Shown: one piece after another, positions 1 through 7,837 of the stretch | Layout of the letters: every line of letters begins with the position of its first letter | How positions within the stretch are numbered: position 1 is the stretch's first letter | Source: Pseudorhodoferax aquiterrae | GTDB lineage: Bacteria > Pseudomonadota > Gammaproteobacteria > Burkholderiales > Burkholderiaceae_C | Reading direction: 5' to 3' | DNA length: 47,795 bases | Assembly (NCBI RefSeq): GCF_014652235.1 | Contig: NZ_BMYK01000036.1 | Location: 1 to 47,795 of the forward strand | The notes under the pieces: model-generated | The model's database searches: none | Told to the model about the DNA's origin: nothing | Seen by the model: the letters and a program-made list of their open reading frames with translations, nothing else | Program-made: the position numbers and the translations under genes

Positions 1-49
1 GCTGCCCGCCATCGTCTGGAATGGGTGCCCGCGATCAGTGGAATGCGCA
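1..49. mobile_element. Probable end of an IS21-family insertion sequence (element lies to the left)
   Basis: Two imperfect tandem repeats are visible, one ending at 22 and one at 44. Each begins TGCCCGC(C/G)ATC (from 3 and from 26) and ends TGGAAT. Repeated subterminal blocks of this form, closing in ...GGAATGCGCA, are what I recall for ends of IS21-family elements, whose termini carry several transposase-binding repeats and finish in CA (here 48-49). The transposase genes would lie outside the window. The coding frame of the neighbouring acyltransferase runs through the repeats, which suggests insertion into its last codons. The family assignment is from memory of the motif, not from a search. 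Confidence 0.45.
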
Positions 50-1119
50 CTTATCATCGGCTGCTCAACATATCTATTCAGCAACTCAGAAATTATCAAT
101 GAAACCGGAAGCGAGCAACAAATCAACAAAAATACATAGAGAGGCCTGGAGTCGACTTGCACGACTTCGATAAGGAATTTTGCAACCATGAAAATCACTA
201 TCATATGCACACAATAAAATGCATATGACAGTCGACCCAACCATTCAGAAAGTGGATTGGTTAGAAACCATTTGAAAAACCTATGGACAGGCCCACCCAT
301 AAAATGCAGAACTGAGAAGGTCACACACCAAGCCAATGCACCCAAACCCTGGCGCCAGCGACTTATCGTCATAAGCGCGATGCATCCAAAAATTAGCATT
401 GCCTGGCGCCTCGACATGCGGCCATGAGCGACTTCTCGATATACACAGCAACTAACATAGCCGATAAAAAAAAGATAAAGGTTGCTCAGCAAAAATGAGC
501 CCTGCATCCCATAGCGCGTAAGAAACAAAAGAACCCCGAGTCCAACCACCACAACTGCAATGCCGATTTTGAATCGTTTTGCAAGGAAAAGCAACAAAGG
601 CGCGACAATGTAGAACTGCCACTCGAGCGTCAAGCTCCACGCCTGCCCCACAAATGCATAAGACGTAGAGTTCAAAATACTTTCCGGGACCAATCCATGG
701 AGCAAAAATATATGCAAGACAAGGTGTAGTAGAAAGTTCTTTTTACTTTCAAGCAAATACCGCAACCGCCCCTCCGTTCGCAGTGAATCCCACGGCATAG
801 TCTGCAATACCTGAATGGACCAGTCCAGAATCAGGACCGACACCGCCAGACAGACCAAGTAAACGGGAAACAGTCGGAAAGCGCGCCTTGTCAAATATTG
901 ATAATAGTTATCACGTGACTGCTCGAGATTCAGGGCTATAACAAATCCGCTAATTACGATGAAGACGCCAACTGCGGTATCCCCGTTTGCAAGCACCCAG
1001 CCCCAGCCACTGTGCTTTTGGAACGCAAGGGTGGCCATGGTTGTGACATGCGTCACCCATACCCACAGGGCCAGATAGCCTCGCATACCCTCTAGCCCAT
1101 ACACCTTGTTGCTCATCAT
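1..1119 (-). CDS. Membrane acyltransferase family 3 (OafA/YrhL-like O-acyltransferase), 3' end disrupted or off the window
   Basis: An open frame runs from ATG at 1119 (a second ATG follows directly) to the window edge without a stop, 373 codons, with a good AAGGGGGA ribosome site just upstream. The N-terminus reads EGMRGYLALWVWVTHV, the family's Arg-to-His motif (R13, H24). It is followed by about ten hydrophobic helices, including FIVISGFVIAL and a WSLTLEWQFY block. The C-terminal NRYVEQPM block is the usual family ending. Such enzymes transfer acetyl or other acyl groups to sugars of surface polysaccharides in the inner membrane. The last 16 or so codons fall inside the IS21-like repeats, so the native tail is probably lost. 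GC is only about 40-50% by counting sample lines, against about 70% further right, which fits recent acquisition. Confidence 0.85.
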   Translation of the reverse strand, partial: MMSNKVYGLEGMRGYLALWVWVTHVTTMATLAFQKHSGWGWVLANGDTAVGVFIVISGFVIALNLEQSRDNYYQYLTRRAFRLFPVYLVCLAVSVLILDWSIQVLQTMPWDSLRTEGRLRYLLESKKNFLLHLVLHIFLLHGLVPESILNSTSYAFVGQAWSLTLEWQFYIVAPLLLFLAKRFKIGIAVVVVGLGVLLFLTRYGMQGSFLLSNLYLFFIGYVSCCVYREVAHGRMSRRQAMLIFGCIALMTISRWRQGLGALAWCVTFSVLHFMGGPVHRFFKWFLTNPLSEWLGRLSYAFYCVHMIVIFMVAKFLIEVVQVDSRPLYVFLLICCSLPVSLIISELLNRYVEQPMISAHSTDRGHPFQTMAGS

Positions 1120-1721
1120 TCCCCCTTGTGGTTCAGCAATGCTAACGTCGCTTCGCATCAGCGGGCATGCAGGTTCCGCGCCATCCAGCGATGTGGGCGG
1201 AACCAGGTGCACGACTGTCTGAAGGCGCGTCCGGTAGACGTGAACTGCCCCCCGCAAAGTTCGGTGAATTTAAAGGGGTCATGGGCAGCGATGCAAAAAT
1301 GAGGCGCGGGAACGAGGCCGCATCCCCACCGATATGGACAAGCCTGTCAGGACGGACGGCCATCGAGGACAAGGGCTGCCGCAGTGTGATCGAAGGCGTG
1401 CGCATCTCGCTTGCCAGACAATGCCACGGCATCACCACAATGCTCGACGCCATGATCAGACGGCGCATCGCTATTGAGGCGGCTATCGGGCACATGAAAT
1501 GGACCCGCAACAGGGACACAATCCGTTCAAGGATTATCTTGGCGGCGCGTATCACTGTGTGATATGCGGCGCTGGACGTAACCTGCGCCTGATCATTGCC
1601 ACACTACGGCTCGATTTCGTCCGATTTAGGCCATCGATGCGAGCACCCATGGCAGCGCTGATGGCCCCTCCGCTTGAAAACCGAGCGGCCTTCGACTGAA
1701 AACGGAGTGTTCTGAGCAAAC
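1120..1721. other. Non-coding stretch with transposon debris
   Basis: About 600 bases separate the acyltransferase start from the MBOAT stop. The middle holds a frameshifted IS5-like transposase remnant (1359-1618). At 1241-1262 the sequence TGAACTGCCCCCCGCAAAGT resembles, from memory, the ends of some IS3-group elements; this is weak. A perfect 7-base hairpin (TTCTGAG/CTCAGAA, 1710-1727) overlaps the MBOAT stop codon but has no run of T after it. No intact gene is supported here. Confidence 0.6.
1359..1618 (+). pseudogene. Remnant of an IS5-family transposase C-terminus, frameshifted
   Basis: One frame reads AIEDKGCRSVIEGVRIS and then MIRRRIAIEAAIGHMK, ending near 1499. A second frame continues from 1499 with GHNPFKDYLGGAYHCVICG and AGRNLRLIIATLR. 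Joined, this matches the C-terminal pattern of IS5-family DDE transposases: the [R]RR.AIE..IGHMK block containing the catalytic Glu, then a KG.LGDA..V.CGAG.NLR block. A single frameshift at about 1497-1502 and the missing N-terminus make it non-functional. It marks past insertion between two polysaccharide-modification genes. The family call rests on motif recall. Confidence 0.6.
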
Positions 1722-3131
1722 TCAGAAATTGAAGTAGATGAAGCCCCCGGAGCCGCTCTGGATCGCGAGTAACAGGTAGAAGCATCCAACAAGTGCTCCA
1801 ACCTTAAGTAGGCGCGGCCAAGCCAGCACGGAACGCCGCAGACCAGCCTCCAAGCGATCAGGAACAGCATGCAGCAGTGCAGCCAACACGAGCAGCACGC
1901 ACGCCTGCATTGGCAGGGCCGGCGTGGTGCCACCGCCCGAGAACAGGGCGCTGACGAATTCGACGGCCGAAGAAAGCCCGTCGGCGCGGAACAGGATGCG
2001 CGAGAACGATACGATGCTGAAGGTGAGCACGATGCTCCAGACGACGGCCAACGGGCTGAAACCGGCGACTGCGCCGCTGTTGCGCCGGTAGCGCTCATAG
2101 CCCACCACAAGGCCGTGAATGAGCCCGTACAGTGCGAAATTCCAACCCGCGCCATGCCATATTCCGATCGCCACAAAGGTAATGAGCAGGTTTAAATAGA
2201 CGTTGCCGTACTTGGATCCACCGACAGCGAAGTAGAGGTAGTCACGGAAGAAGCTGGACATCGAAATATGCCAGCGCTGCCAAAATTCGGAGATGGAGCG
2301 CGCAGCGTACGGCCGGTTGAAATTTTCCATCAGCTCGAAGCCGAATATCTTCGCAACCCCACGCGCAATGTCGGTGTATCCAGACAGGTCCATGTAAATC
2401 TGGAACCCGTATGCATAAACCGCCATGACTAGGAACCAGGTGGAATAGCCGTGCGGGCTGGCGAATGCCGGATCGACGATCTGCGAGGCCAAGGCATCGG
2501 CAAAGATGATTTTCTTGGCGAAACCGCGCACCACAAGGAAAAGCCCATCTTCGCACGCAGGCCCGGTGATATTGCCGCCCCGCTCGATCTGAGGAAGCAG
2601 CTGGGCCGCGCGGCTGATGGGACCGGACAGAACCGTGGGAAAGAACGAGACGAACAGTGCGAAATCCCTGAGGGAATGCGTGGCGTCGATCTTGCCGCGG
2701 TAGACGTCCAGCACGTAGGACAGAGACTGGAAGGTATAAAACGAAATACCTATTGGCAGCACCACCCTGAGCAATTGCTGCTCACCCGGCAGGCCGAACT
2801 GCGTCAGGAGGTGGGCGAGCTCCTCCACGAAGAAGTCGGCGTACTTAAAGAAGCACAGTGTCAGCAGCGAAATGCCTACCGCCACTGCCAGCACCAGCCG
2901 GGGATGCCCCGCACCTGAATGCCGGCAACGCGCCAGCGCAGTGCCGGCCCGGAAATTGACCAGGGTCAGCAGCAGCAGGATGGCCGCGAACTGGACATCC
3001 CAGGCCATGTAGAAGTAATAGTTGGCCACGAGCAGGATGTTCTTGCGGGCACCGACCCGGGGGCCGGCCCAGAAACAGGCACACCACGCCACGAGCGCGA
3101 ACACGAAAAATCCCGCCGATTGGAATGTCAT
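1722..3131 (-). CDS. MBOAT family membrane-bound O-acyltransferase (AlgI-like)
   Basis: This 469-residue polytopic protein is the usual size for AlgI-type MBOAT enzymes. It shows the family landmarks: KNILLVANYYFYMAWD near the start, LPIGISFYTFQSLSYVLDVY, an amphipathic SISEFWQRWHISMSSFFRDY block, and WHGAGWNFALYGLIHG carrying the presumed catalytic His. AlgI-type proteins move acyl groups across the inner membrane to periplasmic partners that acetylate polysaccharides. The start overlaps the stop of the upstream SGNH hydrolase gene in an ATGA, so the two are probably translationally coupled and act together, as AlgI does with AlgX/AlgJ-type proteins. The substrate is unknown. Confidence 0.9.
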   Translation of the reverse strand: MTFQSAGFFVFALVAWCACFWAGPRVGARKNILLVANYYFYMAWDVQFAAILLLLTLVNFRAGTALARCRHSGAGHPRLVLAVAVGISLLTLCFFKYADFFVEELAHLLTQFGLPGEQQLLRVVLPIGISFYTFQSLSYVLDVYRGKIDATHSLRDFALFVSFFPTVLSGPISRAAQLLPQIERGGNITGPACEDGLFLVVRGFAKKIIFADALASQIVDPAFASPHGYSTWFLVMAVYAYGFQIYMDLSGYTDIARGVAKIFGFELMENFNRPYAARSISEFWQRWHISMSSFFRDYLYFAVGGSKYGNVYLNLLITFVAIGIWHGAGWNFALYGLIHGLVVGYERYRRNSGAVAGFSPLAVVWSIVLTFSIVSFSRILFRADGLSSAVEFVSALFSGGGTTPALPMQACVLLVLAALLHAVPDRLEAGLRRSVLAWPRLLKVGALVGCFYLLLAIQSGSGGFIYFNF

Positions 3132-4213
3132 GGGCGCTCCACCTTCAGGCCTGCCTGCGCAAGCGCCTCGAACAACAAGCCGCTCACCAATTCCTCTCCA
3201 CGGGGGCTGAAATGCGTGGCGTCACCGAAGAACGCCTCTCCCCGAGGCACACGGCGCGCCAAGTCGAGCAATGGCACTCCGGCCGCCTTGGCGGACTGTT
3301 CGATCACCGTGTTCAGGCTGTCATAGAGTTCGATCAGCCCCGTGGGTGACAGGCAGTTGGCGAAACTGAGGGCTGACCGCGCAAGGCGCGCCTGGGTGGT
3401 TGCATCCTGCTCCGCGCCGAACGCACGCCCGTTGGTCGCTACCAGCACGTGGGGCGCCGCGGTCATCGCCACGCGCAACAGGCTGTCCATCCGCTGGCGA
3501 TATCCAGCGGCGTCGAACCCCTGCACCGGAGCGGCCGATTTGGGGGCTGGCGGCCGCATGAACGACGTGAGGCGCCGGACCGTATTGAAGGACAACCACC
3601 AATCGGGCATCTTGAAGACGGGAACACGCTGTGGGACGGGAGCGTCGGAGCGCGCTCGGGTGCAGAAGTCGGATACGTCGTTGAAACCCGGCAGCACGAC
3701 GATCCAGTCGGGCGCCAGCGGTCGGATCACGCGGTCGATCAGCGTCTGCTGGTTATCCAGGCGATAGCCGGCGATCCCGGCATTCACCACTTCGAACCGG
3801 CTCCCGCCTGCAGCCTCGTTGAGTTTCCTTTCCAGCCGCGCACTGAACATGCTTTCGTTCGTCGCAGCCAGTTCGCCCATCACCGTCGACGCACCCACCA
3901 CCACGATCCGCACCTTGCCGCTTGGGCCAGGGGCCACTGCATTACTGCGGAACCCCAGGCTGTTGATCCGGAATGCCGGGCGCGTAGCGCGCGGATTCAA
4001 GAGTTTCAATCCGGTATCCGCATCGATTCGGTACCGGGTGGTGTCGTTCATGACCGCGATGAGCCCCTGCCCTGTGCGCTGGTATTGGCGCACCTGCAGC
4101 ACCACCTCGACCGACAGCACGACGAGGAGCGTGGCCAGCACCACGAGCACGAAACCCGCCACTCCGCGGCTACCCCTGCCGTCCCCCAACCACGCGCGCT
4201 CACACAGCTTCAT
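3128..4213 (-). CDS. SGNH/GDSL-type hydrolase or acyltransferase, membrane anchored
   Basis: 361 residues from ATG at 4213, which has GGAAGG upstream. An in-frame extension to 4294 exists but would overlap the previous gene. An N-terminal helix (about 19-40) anchors it with the catalytic domain outside. Block I is VVVGAST (nucleophile S109; Ala replaces the Asp of GDS), then NAGIAGY, GFND (N178) and a D331-A-T-H334 dyad. NSLGFRSN precedes the domain, as in several cell-surface SGNH proteins. Coupling to the MBOAT gene suggests the periplasmic half of a polysaccharide O-acylation pair, transferring or removing acyl groups. The exact reaction cannot be read from the sequence. Confidence 0.82.
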   Translation of the reverse strand: MKLCERAWLGDGRGSRGVAGFVLVVLATLLVVLSVEVVLQVRQYQRTGQGLIAVMNDTTRYRIDADTGLKLLNPRATRPAFRINSLGFRSNAVAPGPSGKVRIVVVGASTVMGELAATNESMFSARLERKLNEAAGGSRFEVVNAGIAGYRLDNQQTLIDRVIRPLAPDWIVVLPGFNDVSDFCTRARSDAPVPQRVPVFKMPDWWLSFNTVRRLTSFMRPPAPKSAAPVQGFDAAGYRQRMDSLLRVAMTAAPHVLVATNGRAFGAEQDATTQARLARSALSFANCLSPTGLIELYDSLNTVIEQSAKAAGVPLLDLARRVPRGEAFFGDATHFSPRGEELVSGLLFEALAQAGLKVERP

Positions 4214-4235
4214 GTCCAATGTCCTTCCAGGCCTG

Positions 4236-5249
4236 TCACGGGCGGCTGAACACCGGCGCCAGGGCTTGGGCGATCGCCTCATCACCGAACGCATCGTTCA
4301 GGCGGCGTCCCGCATCGGCAGGTAGTTCATGTGGGGCGTGGGTGCCGATGCGCTGCGCCAATGCGTCCAAGTTCGGCGCCAGGACCAGGAGGTCGTCACC
4401 CACCTTGGGGGCAATCCATCGAAGGAAAGGCGTTTCAACCGCCAGCACAGGCACGGGCAACGACATGGCATAGAAAAACGAACCGCTCACGACCGTGCTC
4501 TCGCCTGCATGTGCGAGCACGATCCCATCGCTTGCGCGGATCAGTGCCTGTGCCTGGGCTTCTTCCAGATACCCAGGCCGGTAGAAGATGTTGGGACGAT
4601 CGACGGCTCCGATCTCGGCGCCATAGGCATCGTCCTTTACGAAGCCGATGATCAGCAGATTCTTGTTGTCCGGAAACGCGCGCGCCATTTCCAGGATCTG
4701 CTTGTACGCGACGATTCTTCCGAACATCACGTAGTACTCGCGCGGGAGATCCCACCCTGCGGCCGCCGCTGCCGATACGCTGCACGCCACACGTCTGTAC
4801 AGCGGGTGGGGAACATAGAGGTACCGCTGCGCGGGCTCGGCGCCGGAATGGCTGATCACCGAATGAAACATCCGCTCATATCGGTCGATCATTCTTTTGG
4901 CGGCATTCTCCTGCCCTCGGTGGATCAGGTGCGGATAAATGTTGTGCCGCACGAAGACCAGCCTGCGTGAAACCAGCCGGGCAAACACTGTTCTCAAAAA
5001 CACGCGGAAAGCCTTGCGGGCGTTTATCTTCCCTGACCCTTCCTCCAGCGCATCGTTCTCGGTCCAGTTGAAGAAGGTAACATCGTAACGCCGCATTTTT
5101 CCGGCCAGGAGCAGGCCCAGGAATTTCTTGATTGGGACCATCTTCTCGACGGAACCAAATCGCGCCAACACGTCCTGCATTCGACTCACATACGCATTGT
5201 TCGGCTCGATATATGGGATGTAGGCAATCCGGCGCTTCGCCTCACGCAT
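4236..5249 (-). CDS. Glycosyltransferase, GT4-like, of the polysaccharide cluster
   Basis: 337 residues. I chose ATG at 5249 because GGGGAGAGG lies just upstream and the more distal in-frame start would sit deep inside the previous gene; the 8-base overlap with that gene is normal. The C-terminal half has the look of a GT-B donor-binding domain: YVMFGRIVAYKQILEMARAF, LLIIGFVKDD, then an AGESTVVSGSFFYAMSLPVP loop in the place of the usual E..G...EA.A.G.PV. HNIYPHLIHRG may contribute to the acceptor site. The family call is moderate and no sugar specificity can be inferred. It probably acts at the cytoplasmic membrane in repeat-unit assembly. Confidence 0.72.
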   Translation of the reverse strand: MREAKRRIAYIPYIEPNNAYVSRMQDVLARFGSVEKMVPIKKFLGLLLAGKMRRYDVTFFNWTENDALEEGSGKINARKAFRVFLRTVFARLVSRRLVFVRHNIYPHLIHRGQENAAKRMIDRYERMFHSVISHSGAEPAQRYLYVPHPLYRRVACSVSAAAAAGWDLPREYYVMFGRIVAYKQILEMARAFPDNKNLLIIGFVKDDAYGAEIGAVDRPNIFYRPGYLEEAQAQALIRASDGIVLAHAGESTVVSGSFFYAMSLPVPVLAVETPFLRWIAPKVGDDLLVLAPNLDALAQRIGTHAPHELPADAGRRLNDAFGDEAIAQALAPVFSRP

Positions 5250-6084
5250 CCTCTCCCCTCCCCCGCCAGATATCGATAGGGAAGGCATCCAGCAACGGCT
5301 TGGGATCGAATCGCGGCCCTGCCATGCCGCCCATTTCCAAAGCCTCCTCAATACTTTTTGCGGCCTCCATTTCCGCACGACCAGTGCCCATCATGTAATC
5401 GTTGTACTTAAATGGTTTCTCGGTTTCGGTATAACGGACGTAGCGGGCAGGAATGCCATACGCCTCGGCAATCACAATCCCATGCAGGGAGCTTGAAATC
5501 ACCAATTCGGCCTGCAGAATTTGCTTAACACAGTTGTTCCAGCTGTCCAAAGGCGATACAAGGTGTTGCACCTTCTCTTCCTGAAGTTTTTTCAGGTCGT
5601 GGAGATTAGGTACTACAGCATATCTTTTCCTGGGATCGGCACGAAACCGTCCTGGAAAGACATGCGGCAGAAGCAGCGCCGGGTCACCATAGATCTCAGG
5701 CACATCAATACCGCGCTGCATCAGGAACTCGCGGGTCAATGGGCCTCGAACCGCCCTCACGTCGAGATCGGCATACCGGTGGTGGGTGTCGTCCGTCGCC
5801 TTGCCGTTGACTCCCGAACCCCAGACCACATCGCCGGTGCGGCCGAAATGCACAACCGATCCGATGGTCAGAAGCCTTCTCGGTGCCGGCACAGATTCCT
5901 CGATCACGTGACCATGATCGGCCAGGATTTTCGTGACAAGGACGCGCGCCAAATGGTCGCCGAAATTCCGATGGCCAGAACTTGGCGACCAGCTGAATAC
6001 CTCAACTTCGGCGTGGTCCGGCGCAGGTTGCTGCGGCGGTTCACGTCTGAATAGGTTGCGAACGCGTTGTTGGAGTGTCTTCAT
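5242..6084 (-). CDS. Polysaccharide pyruvyl transferase family protein (ExoV-like)
   Basis: 280 residues. Typical features of the family are HRNFGDHLARVLV near the start (the N/GD element), GSVVHFGRTGDVVWGSGVNG, VRGPLTREFL, YGDPALLLP, and the C-terminal SSSLHGIVIAEAYGIP block. These enzymes add pyruvate ketals from phosphoenolpyruvate to sugars of exopolysaccharides, giving negative charge. A second, only distantly similar member lies at 8701-9894. A gap of 201 bases with two hairpins precedes the gene, so it may head its own mRNA segment. Confidence 0.87.
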   Translation of the reverse strand: MKTLQQRVRNLFRREPPQQPAPDHAEVEVFSWSPSSGHRNFGDHLARVLVTKILADHGHVIEESVPAPRRLLTIGSVVHFGRTGDVVWGSGVNGKATDDTHHRYADLDVRAVRGPLTREFLMQRGIDVPEIYGDPALLLPHVFPGRFRADPRKRYAVVPNLHDLKKLQEEKVQHLVSPLDSWNNCVKQILQAELVISSSLHGIVIAEAYGIPARYVRYTETEKPFKYNDYMMGTGRAEMEAAKSIEEALEMGGMAGPRFDPKPLLDAFPIDIWRGRGEDA

Positions 6085-6108
6085 AAATATTGCGAAACCA
6101 TTCTCGTT

Positions 6109-6125
6109 CGGGTGTATGACACCCG
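6109..6125. promoter_or_regulatory. Hairpin in the leader of the pyruvyl transferase gene
   Basis: CGGGTGT (6109-6115) and ACACCCG (6119-6125) are perfect 7-base arms around a 3-base loop, ending 24 bases before the start codon at 6084. It could be an operator or an mRNA structure affecting translation. No function is demonstrated. Confidence 0.35.
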
Positions 6126-6227
6126 ATGAGCCCGATGGACGCTGCCCCCGCCCCGACGAGGGGGCGCGTCTGCGTCACCCTCGCGATGCTCCCCAGCACG
6201 CCTGCCAGCATAGAGCGAAGCAAGAGA

Positions 6228-6245
6228 CGGACCGGATTCGGTCCG
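6228..6245 (-). terminator. Possible attenuator or terminator hairpin after the flippase gene
   Basis: CGGACCG (6228-6234) and CGGTCCG (6239-6245) form a perfect 7-base GC-rich stem with a 4-base loop, 41 bases past the flippase stop. On the minus strand it is followed by a pyrimidine-rich stretch (TCTCTTGCTTCGCTCT), not a clean run of T. A partial terminator between two halves of the cluster is plausible. Confidence 0.35.
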
Positions 6246-6285
6246 CTGGCCGCTGGCCTGCATCCACGCACACACGGTGCCGCCA

Positions 6286-7770
6286 TCACCGACGCCGCAT
6301 CTGCCGCAGTGCGGCGAAGCCGCTGCGCAGCCGGAAGAAGCCTTGCGGCCACAACAGGTTGAACAGCAGCCACGTCAGGAAAAAAACCAGCAGCTTAAAG
6401 CCCAGCACCACCACAGCGAGGTGCTGGAATGGGTGCAGCAGACCGCTGGCCAGCAGCACTGCGCCGCCAGCGCCCACGGAGGCGGCAGCAGATTGCGCCA
6501 CAGATCGGCCAAAGTCCTGCATGCAGATGCCCGTGCCGCGGAACGTCAGTCGCAGCGTGGGCCAGAGCAGTGCGTACACGGCGATGCCATAGCCGGTCGC
6601 CACGCCCAGGGGCCCCCAAGGCAAACCCACAGCGAATGCGGTGCAAACCGCCACGGCGTTGATGAAGCCAAGCTTCAGATAGTCACCCGACCGGCCTGCA
6701 GACAACGCGACCAAGCCTCGCAAGCTCGCGACCGGCTGGATGAACGCAGTTGCCGCCAGCACCTGGAAGATCGGCACGACTTCCATCCACCGGGAGCCCA
6801 GCAGCAGTGCGATCACCTCCTCGGCCGCGACGGCCAAAAAAGCGACCAGCGGCATTGACACCATCGCCAGAAGAAAGCTCACCTTGCAGTAGTAGGCTCT
6901 GAAATCCTGCGGGCGGTCTTTCAGATGAACCATGGCCGAGAAGGCCACCGCGTTGATGGGCGCACGCAGGTTGGTGATCGGGAACATCAGTAGCTGGTAC
7001 GCCCGACTGTAGAGGCCCAGGGCCTCGGCCCCCCAGAACCGCCCGATCAGTACATTGTCCAGGTTGCGGTGGAAGTAGTTGACCAACTCGAACGCGGTCA
7101 CATGCCCGCCGAACCGGAGCAGATCGCGCGTGTGCGGATCGCGCCGCGGCCGCTGAACTCGGAGCGGCGACAAGGCCACGGTCAGCAGGCTGGTGGCGGC
7201 GGTGCCCGCGAGCGCCCCCCAGACCAGCGACCAATAGGCGCCCCCGCGGAATGCCAGCACCACCGTCACGGCCAGCGTGAGTGCGGCCCCCACGATATCA
7301 GCGAGCGCCCTGCGGTGAAAAAGCATCAGCCGCTGCAACGTCGCCGCATGCTGATTACCCAGCCCCGCCAAGGCGAACGACAGCGAAAGCGCAAGGGTAA
7401 CAGGCACGGCTTGCGGCGCAGCGAACAGCCAGCCAACGGCGGGCGCGGCAGCGGCGACGATGGCCGTCAGCGCCAGGCCAACCAGGACATTGAGCCAGAA
7501 CAGGTTGCTCGCCTCCACCGGGCCGAGTTGCGCACCTCGCTGCACCGAGGCCGTCGACAGACCGAAGTCCCTGAAGACGCCGACGAAGGCGGTGACCGAC
7601 AGCACCATGGCCAGGACGCCGAAATCGTCGGGCGTCAGCAACCGGGCCAGCACCACCGTGGAGGCCAGGTTGATGAAGACGATGACCATCCGTGCGCCCA
7701 CGGTGACAAGGCCGCCCCGGATGGAGCGCTTGGTGATGTCGCCCATCTCCGCCGAAGGAGCGGCCTTCAT
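6286..7770 (-). CDS. Lipid-linked oligosaccharide flippase (Wzx / MOP superfamily)
   Basis: About 494 residues with some twelve to fourteen membrane helices. The N-terminus (MGDITKRSIRGGLVTVGARM, LARLLTPDDFGVLAMV, FRDFGLSTASVQR) is typical of WzxC-like polysaccharide exporters. Later landmarks are NYFHRNLDNVLIGRFWGAEA and LGLYSRAYQLLMFPI. It flips undecaprenyl-linked repeat units from cytoplasm to periplasm, which implies a Wzx/Wzy-type pathway. Start choice is uncertain: ATG at 7770 leaves 67 bases after the previous stop, a GTG at 7833 would leave 4, and ATG at 7746 is also possible. None has a convincing ribosome site. Confidence 0.88.
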   Translation of the reverse strand: MKAAPSAEMGDITKRSIRGGLVTVGARMVIVFINLASTVVLARLLTPDDFGVLAMVLSVTAFVGVFRDFGLSTASVQRGAQLGPVEASNLFWLNVLVGLALTAIVAAAAPAVGWLFAAPQAVPVTLALSLSFALAGLGNQHAATLQRLMLFHRRALADIVGAALTLAVTVVLAFRGGAYWSLVWGALAGTAATSLLTVALSPLRVQRPRRDPHTRDLLRFGGHVTAFELVNYFHRNLDNVLIGRFWGAEALGLYSRAYQLLMFPITNLRAPINAVAFSAMVHLKDRPQDFRAYYCKVSFLLAMVSMPLVAFLAVAAEEVIALLLGSRWMEVVPIFQVLAATAFIQPVASLRGLVALSAGRSGDYLKLGFINAVAVCTAFAVGLPWGPLGVATGYGIAVYALLWPTLRLTFRGTGICMQDFGRSVAQSAAASVGAGGAVLLASGLLHPFQHLAVVVLGFKLLVFFLTWLLFNLLWPQGFFRLRSGFAALRQMRRR

Positions 7771-7837
7771 CGGTTCGGCCCCGCTTGTCCTTCGCGGCCA
7801 CTCGCGCGGCACCCGCCATGCATAGAGAGGCACCTGC

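Noticed and set aside
1167-1562. Possible standalone small protein
   Set aside because: Its C-terminal part matches a transposase block that continues in another frame, so it is part of a remnant rather than a gene.
1710-1727. Rho-independent terminator of the MBOAT gene
   Set aside because: The hairpin is perfect but overlaps the stop codon, is AT-moderate and lacks a T-run on the relevant strand.
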